This document shows, in pieces, positions 62,076-64,000 of a stretch of 64,000 bases of DNA (the first letter of the stretch is position 1; each line of letters opens with the position of its first letter). The position numbers and the translations under genes were made by a program. The notes below the pieces were generated by a model. It had not been told where the DNA came from, searched no databases, and was given only the letters and a program-made list of their open reading frames with translations. This stretch comes from Leptospirales bacterium (GTDB lineage: Bacteria > Spirochaetota > Leptospiria > Leptospirales > Leptonemataceae). The stretch is taken from NCBI GenBank assembly GCA_019694685.1, contig JAIBBM010000017.1, positions 1 through 64,000 of the forward strand, read 5' to 3'.

Positions 62076-63174
62076 ATTTCTATACTCCGGCGGCCATATG
62101 CCGGGCTTCTTTCGTCTTTTTGGTTATGTTAGCTTCCGGGCTCTTCTCGCCGGGCTTTTTGCCATGGCCTTTTGCTTTCTGTTTGGCGCTCCTATCATCG
62201 CCTGGCTTCGCAGACTGAAGTTCGGAGAACAGATTCGAGGCGATGGGCCGCAGAGTCATCTGAGCAAAGCAGGCACTCCCACTATGGGAGGCATCATGGT
62301 TTTGGCCAGTATGACTGCTGCCTGTCTCTTGTTTGGAAACTTGAAGAACACTTCTTTCGTCGTGACTTTGCTTTGCACTCTATCTCTCGGTGCGATTGGC
62401 TTTACGGACGATTACAGCAAGGTAGTACTCAAGAAAAAAGGTGGGATGAATGCTCGCATGAAGATGTTGCTCACTCTGGCCGTGGCATTGTTCTTCTGTC
62501 TGGCATACAACTTCATGGTTCCCGCTCCCAGTGTAAGTGCGAAGATTGAATACTCAAAGACAGGATTGTTTTTGCCTTTCATCAAAGGACAGGTGATTGA
62601 TCTAACACCGTGGTTTGCTCTTCCTTTCTGGATGGTAGTGATGGTTGGCTCGGCCCATGCTGTGAATCTCACAGACGGACTGGACGGTCTTGCCATTGGA
62701 AACGTTTGCATTGTTGCGGCAACGTTAGGCGTCCTTGCTTACATCACCGGAACACCCAGAGTGGCCAACTACCTCAACGTTCCTGCCGCGGACGGAGCTC
62801 ATGAGATCGCCGTGTTTCTGGCCGCACTCGTAGGTGCGGGTGTAGGATTTTTGTGGTTCAACGCGGCGCCGGCACAGGTCTTCATGGGAGATACAGGTTC
62901 GTTGTCTCTGGGCGGTGCGATAGGAATGTCTGCGATTTTGCTCAAGAAGGAAGTTCTACTTGCTATCATGGGTGGCGTGTTTGTAGCAGAGGCGTTGTCC
63001 GTAATGCTTCAGGTGGCGAGCTTCAAAAGCAGAGGAAAAAGAATCTTCAAGATGGCACCTCTTCATCATCATTTTGAATTGTCTGGCTGGCCTGAGACCA
63101 GGGTGGTCATTCGATTCTGGCTCATTGGCGTGATTCTGGCTTTGATTTCACTTTCTACTTTGCGCATCCAGTAA
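62068..63174 (+). CDS. mraY: Phospho-MurNAc-pentapeptide transferase MraY
   Basis: 368 residues, ten membrane segments. It transfers phospho-MurNAc-pentapeptide to undecaprenyl phosphate to make lipid I. Catalytic landmarks: KAGTPTMGGIM, GFTDDYSKV (Asp pair), NLTDGLDGLA, and GDTGSLSLGG, then HHHFELSGW. The stop overlaps the murD ATG (TAATG). ATG 62068 lies 8 bases inside murF. Confidence 0.96.
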   Translation: MFEFLYSGGHMPGFFRLFGYVSFRALLAGLFAMAFCFLFGAPIIAWLRRLKFGEQIRGDGPQSHLSKAGTPTMGGIMVLASMTAACLLFGNLKNTSFVVTLLCTLSLGAIGFTDDYSKVVLKKKGGMNARMKMLLTLAVALFFCLAYNFMVPAPSVSAKIEYSKTGLFLPFIKGQVIDLTPWFALPFWMVVMVGSAHAVNLTDGLDGLAIGNVCIVAATLGVLAYITGTPRVANYLNVPAADGAHEIAVFLAALVGAGVGFLWFNAAPAQVFMGDTGSLSLGGAIGMSAILLKKEVLLAIMGGVFVAEALSVMLQVASFKSRGKRIFKMAPLHHHFELSGWPETRVVIRFWLIGVILALISLSTLRIQ

Positions 63175-64000
63175 TGGATCTAAAAGGAAAAAGAATTCTG
63201 GTGATGGGCGCGTCCGGTAAATCCGGAAGATCAGCTGCGCTCTGTTATGCGAAGATGGAAGCAACGGTTCTCCTGGCGGATGCGGACGCAAAGGAGTTGC
63301 CGGACCTGGCGGGCGTGGTTGGAATCCAGGACATGCGTCCCCGCGACGATGCAGGACTGCTTGATTCCTCAGTGGATCTCATCGTCACGGCACCTGGTGT
63401 TCCCCTCAGCCTTGATATCTTTTCTAGCGCACGCGAAAGAGGAATCCCCGTATTCGGAGAGAATGATCTGGGAGCGCACCTGATCTCCACTTCCTGGAAT
63501 CCGCCTCCGTTTGTATGTGCTGTGACAGGTACGGATGGCAAATCCACTACCACTGCATTGATCGATCACATGGCCCGGTCTGTTGGAATTTCCAGCGTCG
63601 CCTGCGGGAACTTCGGCACCCCCCTTTCTTCTCTTGTGTTTGATCCGCCAGTGCGGATGCTTTCTCTGGAATGTTCTTCGTTTCAACTGGAACCGGCTCG
63701 TTTTCTTCGCGCTCATGTTGCCATGATTTTGAATCTGAGTCAGGATCACATGGACCGTTATGCGACACTGGAGGACTATCTGCATGCGAAGTTGAACGTG
63801 ACTATGAATCAGACCGCGGAAGATCTATTCATTGCTCCGAAATGGATCCTGGACAGATCCACGACGCCAGCGCGCAAGATAGCCCTTGAGTCTCTTCAGT
63901 ACGTGCGCGATGAGATCTGGTTTTCTGGAAAAGCGGTGGCAAGACTCGCGGACTATTCTTTGCCGGGCGCGCACAATCGGATCAACTTGAATTTTGCTCT
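63174..64000 (+). CDS. murD: UDP-MurNAc-L-alanine:D-glutamate ligase MurD, N-terminal part (3' end outside window)
   Basis: 275 codons are visible before the window ends. N-terminal Rossmann-like start MDLKGKRILVMGASGKSG, then VTAPGVP, the P-loop VTGTDGKSTTTALI (near 113), GNFGTPL, LECSSFQLE and the conserved NLSQDHMDRY. The frame shows no stop up to base 64000. It adds D-Glu as the second stem residue. Starts in the mraY stop (TAATG). Confidence 0.95.
   Translation, partial: MDLKGKRILVMGASGKSGRSAALCYAKMEATVLLADADAKELPDLAGVVGIQDMRPRDDAGLLDSSVDLIVTAPGVPLSLDIFSSARERGIPVFGENDLGAHLISTSWNPPPFVCAVTGTDGKSTTTALIDHMARSVGISSVACGNFGTPLSSLVFDPPVRMLSLECSSFQLEPARFLRAHVAMILNLSQDHMDRYATLEDYLHAKLNVTMNQTAEDLFIAPKWILDRSTTPARKIALESLQYVRDEIWFSGKAVARLADYSLPGAHNRINLNFA

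Overview
The window is a gene-dense (about 97% coding) bacterial chromosome segment at roughly 50% GC, with no rRNA, tRNA, CRISPR array, prophage or insertion sequence that I can see. The gene set points to a spirochaete of the Leptospirales, for example a relative of Leptonema or Turneriella. Evidence: many lipoproteins with loose spirochaetal lipoboxes; a TRL-like lipoprotein; a double-length ThyX; an O-antigen ligase, so an LPS-type envelope unlike Treponema or Borrelia; a MurE with the DNPR signature of meso-diaminopimelate ligases; and xerC-hslV-hslU in one cluster. The placement is inference from gene content, not a database match.

Layout. 1-10.6 kb: the 3' end of mfd, a SurA-like lipoprotein, a cysteine desulfurase-like enzyme, TPR proteins, a LolB-like lipoprotein, an O-antigen ligase, thiS-thiE and a WecG/TagA glycosyltransferase. 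10.6-17.3 kb: a 1169-residue membrane TPR protein divergent from an envelope operon (exported double CBM48 protein, M23 peptidase, PAP2_C-type lipid phosphatase/transferase). 17.3-25.2 kb: secA, hybrid histidine kinase, yqgE and prfC, an unknown gene and mntP. 25.2-36.7 kb: a surface-polysaccharide block (galE, a mutase-like flavoprotein, GtrA, a MoxR-like AAA protein, a nucleotidyltransferase-GT2 fusion), an AsmA-like protein, a KimA-like transporter and gatC-gatA. 36.7-50.9 kb: adenylate cyclase, mnmC-tyrS, xerC-hslV-hslU, an NTase/metallophosphoesterase/GT4 operon, a lipase, gpmI and a macro-domain protein. 50.9-58.0 kb: a FabH variant, a long ThyX, a MauG-type peroxidase lipoprotein, a three-gene envelope cassette (TRL lipoprotein, second lipoprotein, beta-rich exported protein) and a diacylglycerol kinase-like gene. 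58.1-64 kb: a dcw cluster, rsmH-ftsL-murE-murF-mraY-murD, without ftsI; murD runs off the window.

Two themes cut across regions. Genes within operons are joined by 1-8 base overlaps (ATGA, GTGA, TAATG), implying translational coupling. At many operon heads a TTGAC-like hexamer lies 33-38 bases before the start codon and a -10-like hexamer ends 3-8 bases before it, often with no Shine-Dalgarno sequence, suggesting leaderless or near-leaderless transcripts.

I found no clear defence island or mobile system. The observations most worth following are the leaderless-type promoters, the TRL cassette, the lysine-rich repeat tail on GatA, the FabH homologue lacking its catalytic Asn, the NTP-transferase/GT2 fusion and the exported CBM48/M23/PAP2_C operon.
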